A program made the position numbers and the translations under genes. The notes under the pieces are model-generated. The model ran no database searches and was not told the origin of the DNA. It worked only from the letters and a program-made list of their open reading frames with translations. 64,000 nucleotides of DNA from Cryptomeria japonica (Eukaryota > Streptophyta > Pinopsida > Cupressales > Cupressaceae). Numbering within the stretch: position 1 is the stretch's first letter; each line of letters begins with the position of its first letter. Shown here one piece after another: positions 11,590 through 23,074 of this stretch. The stretch lies in assembly GCF_030272615.1 (NCBI RefSeq), contig NC_081415.1, positions 630,269,240-630,333,239 of the forward strand, in the 5' to 3' direction.

Positions 11590-11735
11590 GAGCAGTATGG
11601 CAAAGGCTTTCTCATTATGCAAAGAATGGGTTATGATGGTCAGAGTGCTTTGGGACCTTACAAGCAAGGAAGACATGAACCACTACAGCTGGAATTAAAG
11701 CCCAAAGACAACACAGGACCAGGGTTTCAAAAGGA
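11590..11735 (+). other. G-patch-like segment between protease and RT
   Basis: The frame starting before MQRMGYDG reads MGYDGQSALGPYKQGRHEPL, which matches the spacing of a G-patch (Gly at regular intervals, aromatic after the first Gly, Pro at the end). G-patches are nucleic-acid-binding motifs found after protease in some retroelements and retroviruses. This one is +1 relative to the gag frame and ends at a stop at 11838. Confidence 0.6.
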
Positions 11736-11807
11736 GATCCTTCCTAAGCTTAGATTCAAAGGGAAACCCAACAAACCACTCTATCAACCTATTACAAAAA
11801 GTCACCT

Positions 11808-14330
11808 TTGTTTATATCAGCAGCACCATGCATCATAGCAACTACCCCATTGAGGCTAAAAATCCCAACAAAACCATCCACAACACCAGTCATCCCACCA
11901 ATCAAACCAGCAACCCCATCAACAACAACCATAACATCAATAGCACCATTAGCAGCAACAACTGTATCAGAACCCATAGCAGTATCAACAACACCGGCAA
12001 TTTTAGTAGAAGCAGCAGATTCAACACTACCAATACTCCCTGTATTAGATTCATTGATCCCTATAATTCTTCCTATAGCACCAATCATTTCATCCACAAG
12101 GGTACATCAATCGATCACACTTGTAGTGTTTAACTCAAAAGACATCCCAATATGGTATAGCAATCGGATACTGGAAAGCGACTTAGAGACTAACTCACAT
12201 GAGTGGGAATTTGATTCCGTCCATCTTAATACTTCAGACGAGGAAGACACATCACTACCTCCACCTTGCAAAGACATCCCTATTTATGAAGAAGAACAGA
12301 TAAAGACCTCTTGGGTTCCTGAGCTAGAAACTTCTTCCACAGACCCTACGTTACATCCTACGCCTGATTCTGACAGGGAGAGTACCATCAACGACCTTCA
12401 CCACAATGTCTTAACCCTCACTGACACCTCTAATGAACTTAACCTAATTGATAAGGTAATGCCCATTGTCCATCCTGAACTCATCGAATGGAACCAACCT
12501 AATCCCCCATGTCTTGACCATTTCCAAAACGATGAGGCGATCATTAACTTTTTGGAACTACGGGATAACATACCAAGCAGGGATCACAAAGCTGGATTCG
12601 CCATTGAACTTAATAGCGTAGCATAATTCGAGGCGGATGCCAAACCTTTTAGCTGCAAAAATATAACAATAAAATATGGATCTTCCAGTGAAAACCACAC
12701 TGTGGCACTGTTTGATCCCACAAAAGTAAAAAGAAAGAGCATAGCCAATGGTGAAAACCTCTTTGAGGCACCGAAGGATGAAAGGTTTGACATTCTCCCT
12801 TCTAGTACATAGCATGAATGATCAACAATTCTCATCGAGGAAACAAAATAATACAATGTGGGGACTCCTGAAACTCCTTACCACATACATCTGACATCTC
12901 TTTTAACTCCAGAGGAACAACCTAAGTTTGTAGAGTTCTTCCAGAAGCATGAGATCAACTTTGCATGGTCATATGCAGACATGCCTGGTCTTGATCCGGA
13001 TTTAGTCATGCATCACCTTACCATAGCAGAAGGAGCCAAACCTGTCAAAAAGAAGCTTTGCAAGATACATCCCCAGATTGCGGTACTCATCAAAGCAGAA
13101 CTTAAGAAACTCCTAGATGTTGGTTTTATTAGACCAATTGATTATGCAGATTGGATATCCAACATTGTGCATGTTGGCAAACCAAATGGGGGCATCTGTA
13201 TTTGCACTGACTTCAGAGATCTAAACAAGGCATGTCTTAAAGATGACTTCCCGCTACCAAACATCGACATCATAGTAGACCTAACAACAGGACATGCCAT
13301 GCTTTCTCTCATGGATGGATTTTCAGGATATAATCAGATAAAGATCGCACCAAAGGATCAACATAAGATGGCCTTCACATGTCCATGGGGAACAGACTGC
13401 TGGAATGTAATGCCTTTTGGTCTAAACAATGTAGGAGCAACCTATCAAAGAGAAATGACCACCATCTTCCATGAAATGATGCATACTATAATGGAAGATT
13501 ATGTCGATGACTTACTGGAAAAATCACTCACAAGAGAAGGTCATCTAGACATATTAGAGAAAATCTTTGGCAGACTAGAACAATATCATGTTCGACTCAA
13601 CCCAAAGAAATGTGTCTTTGGAGTAACCTCAAGGAAGCTTCTAGGATACATTGTCTTAAGCAAAGGTATTGAGGTCGATCCTGCAAAGGTCAAAGCAATC
13701 ATGGACATGCCACCTCCAAAGAATATCAGTCAGCTAAGGACATTACAAGGACGGCTTCAATCCATCCGAAGATTCATTGCACAATTGGCAGATAAGTGTC
13801 ACCCCTTTACACACCTGTTACACAAAAACATCCACTTTCAGTGGGACACCAGATGCCAGCAAGCATTCCAGATGCTTAAAGACTATCTCATGAATACACC
13901 ATTGTTGATCCCACCAAATCTAGGTAGGCCTTTATTACTCTATATCTCAGCAACAAATATAGCATTAGGTGTACTACTGGCACAACACAATGCAGAAGGG
14001 AAAGAGTGTGTTGTCTACTACATCTCTCACACACTGGTTGGCTATGAACTCAATTACACACCTATTGAGCGAGCTTGCCTAGTAGTAATCTTGGCAACCA
14101 CTAAATTGAGGCACTATCTATTGACACATAAAGTACAACTCATTGCAAAGATCGATCCACTAAAGTACTTACTCAGCAAAGTAGCATTGATAGGCCGCTT
14201 AGCCAAATGGGTGATGATTCTAAGTGAATTTGACATTGAGTACGTGGACTGTAAGGCTATCAAGGGTTAGGTTATTGCAGATAAATTGGCCAATGCACCA
14301 CTCATAGGTGATCATCCTCTCATTTTCAAT
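11808..14330 (+). pseudogene. Tat reverse transcriptase and RNase H, with Ser/Thr/Pro-rich linker
   Basis: One frame runs from 11808 through RT to integrase with scattered stops. It starts with a low-complexity Thr/Pro/Ile linker and an acidic linker, then the RT domain from about 12990. RT motifs: DFRDLNKAC (13210-13236), SLMDGFSGYNQI (13300-13340), MPFGLNN (13410-13430) and YVDD at 13500-13511. The usual gypsy RNase H follows (YISATNIALGVLLAQ near 13945, then TPIERACL). A TAG at 14268 ends the longest open stretch (470 codons). It copies element RNA into DNA and degrades the template strand. Confidence 0.93.
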
Positions 14331-14359
14331 TTTCCAGATGAAGAGATATTTATGATCAC

Positions 14360-14770
14360 AGCAGCACAACCATGGAAACTATACTTTGATGGTTCATACA
14401 CTAGGCATGGCTCGGAGGCAGGCATTCTATTTATCACACCTCAAGGTGACAGCATCTCGAAGTCTTATAGGCTCACATTTCCATGCACAAACAACATAGT
14501 TGAGTATGAGGCCTTGATCACAGGACTCCAACTGGTTGTACAATGGAAGTTACAAGAACTACAAGTATATGGCGACTCCCAACTAGTCATTCAACAAGCA
14601 ACAGATGAATATCATACCAAGGATGACAAACTCATGCCATACAAACAAATGGTGGACAAATTAAAGGCATCATTCACTACTATCATCTTTGAGTAGATAC
14701 CTAGAGATTAGAATCGAGTTGCTGACGCTATGGCTACCATTGCATCTCTCCTAGATCTCCCACTGAATTC
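14360..14770 (+). pseudogene. Second, archaeal-type RNase H domain (aRH)
   Basis: WKLYFDGSYTRHGSEAGILF is followed by NNIVEYEALITGL and VYGDSQLVIQQ, the D...E...D pattern of archaeal/plant-type RNase HI. It lies after the ordinary gypsy RNase H. The closing NRVADAMATIASLL conserved in Tat polyproteins is present. In frame with RT, with TAGs at 14268 and 14694. The additional aRH is a defining acquisition of the Tat lineage. Confidence 0.88.
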
Positions 14771-16123
14771 AACACACTACGAGTTCTTGGTCGAACAGCT
14801 TTGGATTCCCACTTATGATATCCCCAAATCTGAGATGATATGTTGCCTTGTCAGTTCTAAATCCCCATGTTATGGTGAGTTCTACACCTACCTTCGTGAT
14901 CACACACTTCCTCCTAACCAATCGAATAACCAACGTAAAACCTTCATTCACCAAACTGCTCAATACACCATCATTGCTGAAACCCTATATCGATGCAGTC
15001 TTGATCGTACTCTCCTTCGATGTTTGGAACAGGATGAGACAACAAAGGCCTTGGAAGAGGTACATGAAGTAATTTTTGGGACTCACTCAATTGGTCCTTC
15101 ACTAGCAAAGAAGATCATGCACGTTGGATACTATTAGTCGTCCATGGAAAAAGACTCCTACTATTTTGTCAGAAAATGCAAGAAATGCCAAGTTCATGGA
15201 GACCTGATACATGCACCAGTATAGGAATTGTAACCAATCACAACACCATGGCCCTTTTGTCAATGGGGACTTGACCTTGTGGGTAAAATTCATCCATCTT
15301 CATCCAACGGCCATAAATTTATTATTACCGCCACCGAAAACTTCACAAAGTGGATCGAATTTGTTCCACTTACCCAAGTCACCGGCAAGTAGATCACCTT
15401 ATTCATCCTTAATTACATCATCTGCCAGTATGGTGTACCCATGTCCATCATCACAGATAACGGTCTTCCTTTCAAAAATCAAGATGTTCGTGAGCTCTGT
15501 GAGAAGTTTCATATCCAACACCGCTTTTCCACTCCCTATTACCCACAAGGAAATGGTCAGGCCGAAGCATCAAACAAGAACATATTGATAATCCTCAAGA
15601 AAATAGTCAATGATGTCAGTCGTGATTGGCATGTTCAATTGAATCCAACACTATGGGCATACTGAACTAGCATTCAAACCCCTATAGGCGCAACTCCCTA
15701 CTCACTGGTCTACAATGCAGAAGCTATCTTACCCATTAAGGTTGAGATACCATCACTATGGGTTTCCTTGCATAATCTCATCAATGATGAAGCATATAGA
15801 GTATCACATCTTCAAGACTTAGAGCTACTTGATGAAAAGGACAAGTTGCATACAATCACCTCAAAGCCTATCAGCAGGGCATGAGCAGAAGCTATAATCA
15901 TCGAGTTAGACCTCGTACATTTGAGGTAGGTGATCTTGTTCTTAGAGAGAATCCTCATAACCAACAAAATAGAGAACATCAGGGAAAGTTTGAATCAAAC
16001 TGGTTGGGTCCATATGTTATCACTATTGTATTTGGGTCTGGGGCATATCAGTTGGCTACTTCAAAAGGAGAACCGCTAGCAGATCCAATCAACAACATGC
16101 ACCTCAAATGGTTTTATACCTAA
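14771..16123 (+). pseudogene. Tat integrase
   Basis: The zinc-binding region has HEVIFGTHSIG then CKKCQ (15060-15190). The catalytic core shows WGLDLVGK (first Asp codon 15273), IITDNG (15456) and GQAEASNK (Glu codon 15564), giving the D,D-35-E spacing. The C-terminal region (15881-16123) reads RPRTFEVGDLVLRE...GKFESNWLGPYVI, the GPY/F module typical of gypsy integrases, and is in a shifted frame. Stops occur near 15136, 15223, 15391 and 15663. It inserts the cDNA into the genome; here it is inactive. Confidence 0.9.
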
Positions 16124-18480
16124 GCTGCACAAAGCATCAAGCTCCCTTACATATCTTAAAAATGCCAAAAACATTCAGATAAATGTCTTGCAGAAAATAT
16201 TAAAGAAAAATCATGCATCCAAATGGTGAACAACCACTCCGGTGGCACCTTGGGTAAGTGCGATGGTGAAAATCTGGCAAACAGGCACCACTCGTAAAGG
16301 CTATGGCTCCATTATCTTTCAAACTTGTTGCGATCACATTCATCCATCTATCCAAACTATGGCTTGTTATAAATCTACAATCAAGGATAGTACTTCATGC
16401 ATCTTGCATCCTACTTTTTCATAGTGATGTCTAACTGGGGGAAATACCCTTAACCTATTGATGGAAGTGGATTTTGCATTACTTATGATTCATTGAGTTC
16501 TTCATTCAAAATTGTCTCACAAAACTCCAAAAACATTCAAAACAATCATCAAAATAACAAAAACACTGGAAAACTATCTCACAAAATACCAAAAACATTG
16601 GGAAACATCAAAAAAACAAAAACATGGCAACACCTTGTACATACGTTTTTCAAAGTAGACACCAAACAAAAATTGTGAAATAATCAAATGATGACCACGT
16701 ATCCAGTTAACCAAACAATCAACAATCGACACATAAACTGTCTTCATAAGGATGCATCCTTCCTTACCAAAACAAAGACATAATGATATTTTCTTTGACA
16801 AGAAAATTATGTTTAAGCTATCAAGTACTTGGTTAGATTTGTGGGTTATTTATTTATATCAATTTCCTATGCTACTCCGGGATATCCACAAGTGATTAGA
16901 GTGGCCAGGATGGTTCCTAAGCATTGTTTGTATGTCTTCTGTGAATTATTTCGATGAAGTATTGGGGCACATCCTAATGGTGTCTATGTGGGAAGTTCAC
17001 TAAGCTACATGATCTTATGCAAAATACAGTCATGGATCACTATGGCTTGCTGACTACAATGTATACCTCGACCATATGAGCATGAACCATTATCGAGGGT
17101 CCATATTCTTTATTCTTTATTTATGTTGTTTGTTTGCAAGTACAATGCTCCATCCTTGGTTCCTACTACCTCATCCAAGTTCGATATTATCATGCTCAAT
17201 GATGAAAATAAAAGAACTATGGATTGTCATTCCATCTCATCTATTTATAATTGCATTCCATTACATATCACCCATCCATTTAATCATTCATTATTCATAT
17301 GCATGGTTTTGTATGCAAGTGTGAACAAGATTAATATGAGAAGTTTACAATCACGACAAAGTTCTCTGATACATCATCAGTGCATCATCCAAAAGTTTCA
17401 ACAACCTTGCATTCATTACCATAAATCACATCATCATTACATTTAGTTTCATTTGCATAAACCTAGTTCATTGGCTTGCATATAGGTTTATTAAAATCTT
17501 AAACTCTTCATTAGCATGCATTTAATATCATTTAGTTACATTTTACACATATAGTTCATTCTCATTTACTTACATTAGTAGCATTATATCATTTCATCAT
17601 TGCATAATCGTAACATTTAGATTTATTTATATGATAAAATTGTCTTCATTTGCATTTACTACCATGATTAACCATTACAGATGCATTCAGTAGCATTTGG
17701 GATTCATGAAAAATGCATTCATTCTCCTTTTTAAATGCATTAAGGTGCATTTATTCATTACCGATGAGTTGCATTAACATTACATTATCATTTCACTTCA
17801 TCATATTTTTCGCCATTTAGAATCATAAACAAAACCATTTGTCTCAACATTAGCTTATACATTATACATATGCATTCATTTAGAAATCATCATTTAAACA
17901 TTTTTACTTTACATTTGTTTATCCATATCACATTCATCTAAAAACCCATCTAGATGCATTTACATAAATCATTCATTAACCACATTACATCATAAACCTC
18001 ATTGCATATCATCATCTCATCATCGCATCAACATAAAATGCAAGTATGGTCTATATCATCATTAGCATCATTTCATTATGCATACATAATCATTATAGCA
18101 TTTACATACATGAAGCATTAACATCAACAAATCACACATATATAAACCTGCATCCATATGTTAGCATCCCATTCATACAACATACATATAGACATCATGT
18201 AGGAATAAATCATCATGAAACATGCATAAATAAATCATCTCATCAACACATCATATAGAAAGTACAAGTATCCATCTAAGCATAAAGCATAAGATCATCA
18301 TCCTGTATAACATCCATACATATCATCAAAATGCATATCAACACAAAAAAATATGGGATCTCCTCATATATCATATCATATCGCCAAAAATATACATGTA
18401 TCAGAGTACAATGAAGTCCAAAATATCAACTACCACGAGCCATCCAAGATACAATTCAAAATGACAATGTAAAAGCATAC
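16124..18480 (+). other. Tat 3' non-coding region, G-poor CATCATTA-rich
   Basis: About 2.3 kb without convincing genes. From roughly 17200 to 18470 the + strand is strongly G-poor and built from CAT/ATT-rich words (CATTCATTA, ATCATCAT, TGCATTTA), as if grown from simple repeats. On the minus strand it would be the 3' end or trailer of the antisense ORF transcript. Confidence 0.5.
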
Positions 18481-20480
18481 AAGAATGTCCTCTCAGATAC
18501 CACTCTGACCAAATGCTACACCACCATCACCACCTATTCCTCCACCAGCCCCCGCACCACCTGATCTATCTCTCCATGGAGGACCCATCACACCACCACT
18601 ACTCTGCATCCTCTCAGACCGCTCTGATCTCACCCACCGCATCTGTGAATAGCTAAGTGCTCACTAACTAGCTAGCACCACCTGCTCATATAATCCCCGC
18701 CAATAATCTATCTCCTCTTGTGCTTGTCGCATCTCCCTCATCGCATCCCCAGTACGACCCTGTGCTCCTACTCCTGCTCCCACTTGTACTCTCTCCTATA
18801 ATGCCGCAAATATCTCCATGGCCTGATCTCTCTCCCGCAGCACTACCATGAGCTCTGACTCTCATGCAAACAGTTGCACATCTCTAGCTACCACCTCTGC
18901 CTCCATATCCTTGAGTCGAGTCTGCAAGAATAATATCATATGGTCCCACAGATCTCCACCTATAGCTCCCTCCTCCATATCCATAGGTGCCTCTCCAGTG
19001 GCTCCCTCTCTAGTGGTTCCCTCCTCTATATCCGTAGGTGCCTGTCCCTCACCTACATCCCTGCCACCTAATCTCATGCCTCCTTGCATCAAAGGTCCCT
19101 GAGATAGCCACAAAGGCTTCCCACCTCTCCCTCTTCACTGTAATCGTCCACCACCCCCCCTCCACCTCCTCCAAAACCCCCACCCCCTCCTCCTCCTCCT
19201 CCTCCATCACCACCTCCTCCATCCCCACCACCACCATCCCCTCTCCCTCATCCACCTACCACTGCGTGACCTCCTCTCCTCCTCTATCTCTGTCCCCTAT
19301 CCTCCTCAAAATCTAGAATCAGCTCTGCAGGATCTGATATTCGCGGAATCGGATGTGCCGCAATGTACTGAGTGTACTCATCTAACACCCCTACATCTAC
19401 TACCCCTGGCCTCATCTGCCATGGTCTCGTCTATAATGTGCAGAACTCTAACAATGCCTGATCATAAGGTAACATTGGCCCCCATAAGTACCTCTCTCGT
19501 ACCACCCGTGCATACTCTCCAGAACCACTAGACAATCCTTGCCGCCGCCCAAACTATCTCAAAACTCTATCAGGAAGTTGTCTCTCCACATTGTAGGTTG
19601 TCCTACCAATGAGGTATCGTGTCATGAACACATACAGCAATGCCTCTGCATCATCCTCCTCGGGCTCACACTCAATATATGGCCTCCAGATCACTGTATC
19701 CAAATCATCCAATGCCCGCCGCCACCACTCTAACTTCCTCAGGTGGGGTTGACTCATCATACCTCCATACATGTATACATATGGCTGGTCCACTGCTTAG
19801 AATCTTAGACTAACTAGTCGGGTAACGAGTAAGTGCTCCCATGCCCAAATATGCAGCAACGTGATCCCCACTCCCAATGAGCCCACCCCTCGATATGCTA
19901 CCTCATGAAGATCTTGATATAAGTGCGATAGCACGCACAGTCCCCATGCAAACTGGGTCCCCTCTGTCATCATCTGCTTGATCACATGACCCCAACCAGT
20001 AGCAAGTCCATGTGATCGTCGATCTGGACATAGTAGTCCCCCAACAATCTCTGATAGCACTGCTGGTAATGGCTCATACAAGGCTACTATATCCTCCCAA
20101 GCTATCGATCTGTCATCAATGAAGATATCCTCATCAAAAAACTCTATACACTGTTGTTGTCCCCCAGGCTCGGTCATACGTCACCAGCTCTCCTTGAACA
20201 AGAATGTGCAGGATGCGCCATACATCCTCCAGTGTCATTGTCCTCTCCCCCTGCGCTAAGTGAAGCATGCATGTCTCACTATGCCATCACTCTGCCAATG
20301 TTGTGATCAACCCGGGATTCATCTGAATCACGAGCATATACATAACATCATACAGGCATGTCACTGCAATGCAACCACATTGGCCTCTATCAATCGATCG
20401 CGCAACACCTATGTGGCAGGATGCCTCTTGTGCATCTGCAAGATGCGAAGATCCTCCTACACACGTGCATCAACCATCAT
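18481..20480 (-). pseudogene. Antisense plant mobile domain (PMD/MAIL1-like) ORF of the Tat element
   Basis: Read on the minus strand. Near 20300 it has LITTLAE, stop, WHSETCMLHLAQGERTMTLEDV, the PMD hallmark (Trp, His/Glu/Thr, HL..GE, then MT(I/L)TLEDV), continuing to LVTYDRAWG. After a frameshift near 20165 it continues IEFFDEDIFIDD (20150-20110). Then come an IWAWEHLLVTRLVS block (19852-19800), RYLWGPMLPYDQALL (19500-19450) and a C-terminal coiled-coil-like segment (LRERDQAMEIF, RQAQEEIDYWRGLYEQV) ending near 18650. PMD ORFs in antisense orientation downstream of integrase are known from plant Tat elements; their function is unresolved. Several stops and frameshifts make this a pseudogene. 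Confidence 0.8.
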
Positions 20481-20754
20481 CATCAGTTGTTTTGTTTCAA
20501 ACTTTCTTAAGTTTAAACCTAGACTATCAATAGATACTTTGATCAAGTATCTTCGGGTCTCAACAGGTAAGCAATCATGACACACCTAGACTACAACAGA
20601 CATTTATTCTAATGACCTAAGTCTCATCAGGGCTGCTATGGTTCAAAATAACCCTCACCTCACATCTCCATCCATCCATCATTGGCATCAGGAGATTTTT
20701 TTTCAAACACACTAGGGCATCTATTTTCTTACACAAAAGCACTATTCTAAATAC

Positions 20755-20985
20755 AACAATGCTAATATGCTTGCAAAAGCTCTAAATCAACTGTGCAATA
20801 GCGCTAAACCAACAATAACGTTACATTGACTATACAATAGCACCACCTCACAACAACAGCGCTACAACTACTCAATTGCGCTAAACAAACAAAAGCGCTA
20901 AAGCAACTATGCAATAGTGCTATAGCAGCACAATAACGCTAATTTAGTTGACAACAGCACCAAAACACAATTTTAGCGCTATTGT
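20755..20985 (-). repeat. Inverted ACAATAGCGCTAAA repeats upstream of the antisense ORF
   Basis: Around ten degenerate copies of (C)AATAGCGCTAAAAC or variants. Read on the minus strand they give TTTAGCGCTATTGT, the same core as the leader repeats at 6105-6345. They therefore sit in the leader of the antisense transcript just as the other set sits in the leader of the sense transcript. Confidence 0.75.
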
Positions 20986-21230
20986 GTTGACTCAACTTGG
21001 ACTAAGCAAAAAGAACATACCAAAAATGCATGAAATTCAAAAATTCAAATTCACATACCCTCGGTCCGTAGTCATCTAGCCGTTGGAATCATCAGACTCG
21101 CTCTAAACGGTGCTCTGCTATGGGAACTGGCATCCTGTCTGCTCCTTGCTCTTCTAAAAAGTGACTCCCAAAGCTCAAATTTTACTATGGACGCAAATGC
21201 AAATGAGCCTGTTTTCACCCCTTCCTCCCC

Positions 21231-21240
21231 ATATATACCC
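21231..21240 (-). promoter_or_regulatory. Possible TATA box for the antisense ORF
   Basis: GGGTATATAT on the minus strand, about 900 bases upstream of the PMD hallmark and about 250 bases upstream of the inverted AGCGCT repeats. Assigned by motif and position only. Confidence 0.4.
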
Positions 21241-21534
21241 TTCATCGTAATCCTAATTTTCCCCCGCTCACCACCGTGGTCCCCGTAAACTTCCCAAGCC
21301 TCCCATTTCTCCATTTTATCTCCGATTTCTTCTATTTTTCACCAGTATTGCTAAAATCTTCTCTTCTACCACCCTACCAATTTTCATTCTTTTTCGAGAG
21401 ATCGCCCGATTTTTTGAAATTTTTGGCCCATCTCTCGACGAGGCATACCACCCATTAAATTAACATTTTATGGGGCATATTTCTTCACACCCATTTTTCT
21501 TTCTTTGAAACGATGCGATAAACCGCACCATCTC

Positions 21535-21547
21535 AAAGAGGGGCAAA
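21535..21547 (+). promoter_or_regulatory. Polypurine tract of the Tat element
   Basis: AAGAGGGGCAAA lies immediately before the 3' LTR start TGTAG. It is the expected plus-strand primer and supports the LTR boundary at 21548. Confidence 0.8.
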
Positions 21548-22881
21548 TGTAGTCACATAAATCTGTCAATTTTAATTAAATGAATATTTGTTATTTATTT
21601 GATTAAAATCCCACTAGCCACCAGTTAATTAAATCAACATTTAATTAATTCATCTTCAAAACATTCTCCTATTAATTAAATAAATTATTAAATTTATTTT
21701 AATTAATTCATTAAATCCCCCCCACTTGCATTTTCCTAAAAATGCAAGTTGCAACCACAAGTTGAAATAAATTAATTTTATTTTAATTAAAATCCTATTT
21801 TCCCTCACCCACCAAATCCACTTGCACTCCTAAACCCTCTTCTAGATTCTTCTAACCCCTTCCTAATTAGCCTAATCCATCTCCTAATTATTGTCACATT
21901 CCTAAGCAACTTGGAGTCACTTCTCAAAGACTTCAAAGTCTTTGAAAAGCATTAAATGCTTTGTGTGTTCAACAAATTTACCTCTAAAGTCTTCCAAACC
22001 ACTTATGGCTCTTACATGACCATTTATGGTTAACCCCTAACTCAACCCTCATGTAACTCATGTGTCTCTTCAAACATTTATTGCTTTGACCATGGTTATC
22101 CCTTTAGCCTTTGCACAAGAGTTTATCCATTGGATAAAAGCATTATTCTTTGAATAATGAATTTATTCACTCAACCCAACCTTGACCTTAACTCTCAAGT
22201 TAACCCTCAGGTCATGTCAAGCATTTAATGCTTATTCCCTCTCCTCTCAACTCATCTCATGTGGACACTTGTCATCCAGGGATTGGGTTGAAATTCCTCA
22301 CATGGATTGAATATCATTCAATCCTAACCCTTGTTGAGATTACTCAATCTCAACCATCCATTACTCCATTTTTCCTATAAATAGAGCTCATTTCTTCATA
22401 ATCTAGATCCTGAAAACTTGTATGCATTTAATCTATAGTCAATTTTAGAGAGCATTTTAGCATAAAATCACTAATATATTGTCATTTTGGACTAAAATAA
22501 ATCTTAGTTCATTTCATAGCATCTCATATTTAGCTTATTTTTACACTTGCATAGCATAAGTTTAAAAGCATTTTCGATCTTGAATCTCCATAAGACATCC
22601 ATAGTGCAAAAAGCTGCTGAGAGCTACACTCATTTGGAACTTGGAGAGGAGAGGAACAAGGGAGAAGGAACTAAGAGCATGGTAGAATACATTTGGAGAT
22701 GCCTTGTTGTATTTGCTTCCATAGTTAAATATTTCATCATGTTTTTAGTGTTTCTTTTGGTATGCATGCTTAGACTTGTTTTTGGTTGATTAACACTAAC
22801 GTTTGTCTTTGTTTCTTGTGCTTTTGTGTGTTATACGACCACAAATTTTAGTCTAACATTGTCTCATTTTGCAGAGCATCA
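21548..22881 (+). repeat. 3' LTR of the Tat element
   Basis: 1,334 bp, starts TGTAGTCACATAAATCTGTC and ends GAGCATCA. It is followed by GTTAC, matching 4614-4618. It differs from the 5' LTR by two larger indels and scattered substitutions. Confidence 0.93.
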
Positions 22882-23040
22882 GTTACTTTAGATAATAACA
22901 AAATCATGATCATTTGTTGTTTTTTTGCTTTGATCATGATTTATTTGTCTTGTATTTTGGTTTTTTTTAAAGTTATTTTATTATTGTTTCTTTAGATTAT
23001 AACAAAATGATGATCATTTGTTGTTTTTTGGCTATTTGAT
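22882..23040 (+). repeat. Local tandem duplication in the transposase leader
   Basis: TTTAGATAATAACAAAATCATGATCATTTGTTG (about 22887) recurs about 107 bases later as CTTTAGATTATAACAAAATGATGATCATTTG. The Tat element inserted inside the first of the two copies, whose left part remains at 4595-4618. Confidence 0.65.
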
Positions 23041-23074
23041 TGTGGATTGTCATTATGATGTTATGTGTAGGACA

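Larger units (their letters stand above)
4619..22881 (+). mobile_element. Tat-type Ty3/gypsy LTR retrotransposon with antisense ORF (18.3 kb)
   Basis: LTRs at 4619-6027 and 21548-22881 begin TGTAGTCACA and end GAGCATCA, and the 5-bp duplication GTTAC flanks the element (4614-4618, 22882-22886). Order on +: gag, protease, G-patch-like segment, RT, RNase H, a second archaeal-type RNase H, integrase. An antisense plant-mobile-domain ORF follows. Tandem RNase H domains and an antisense extra ORF downstream of integrase are hallmarks of the plant Tat lineage (Ogre/Retand relatives). All ORFs are damaged. It sits in the leader of the giant transposon's + strand gene, so it is younger than that transposon. 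Confidence 0.93.
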
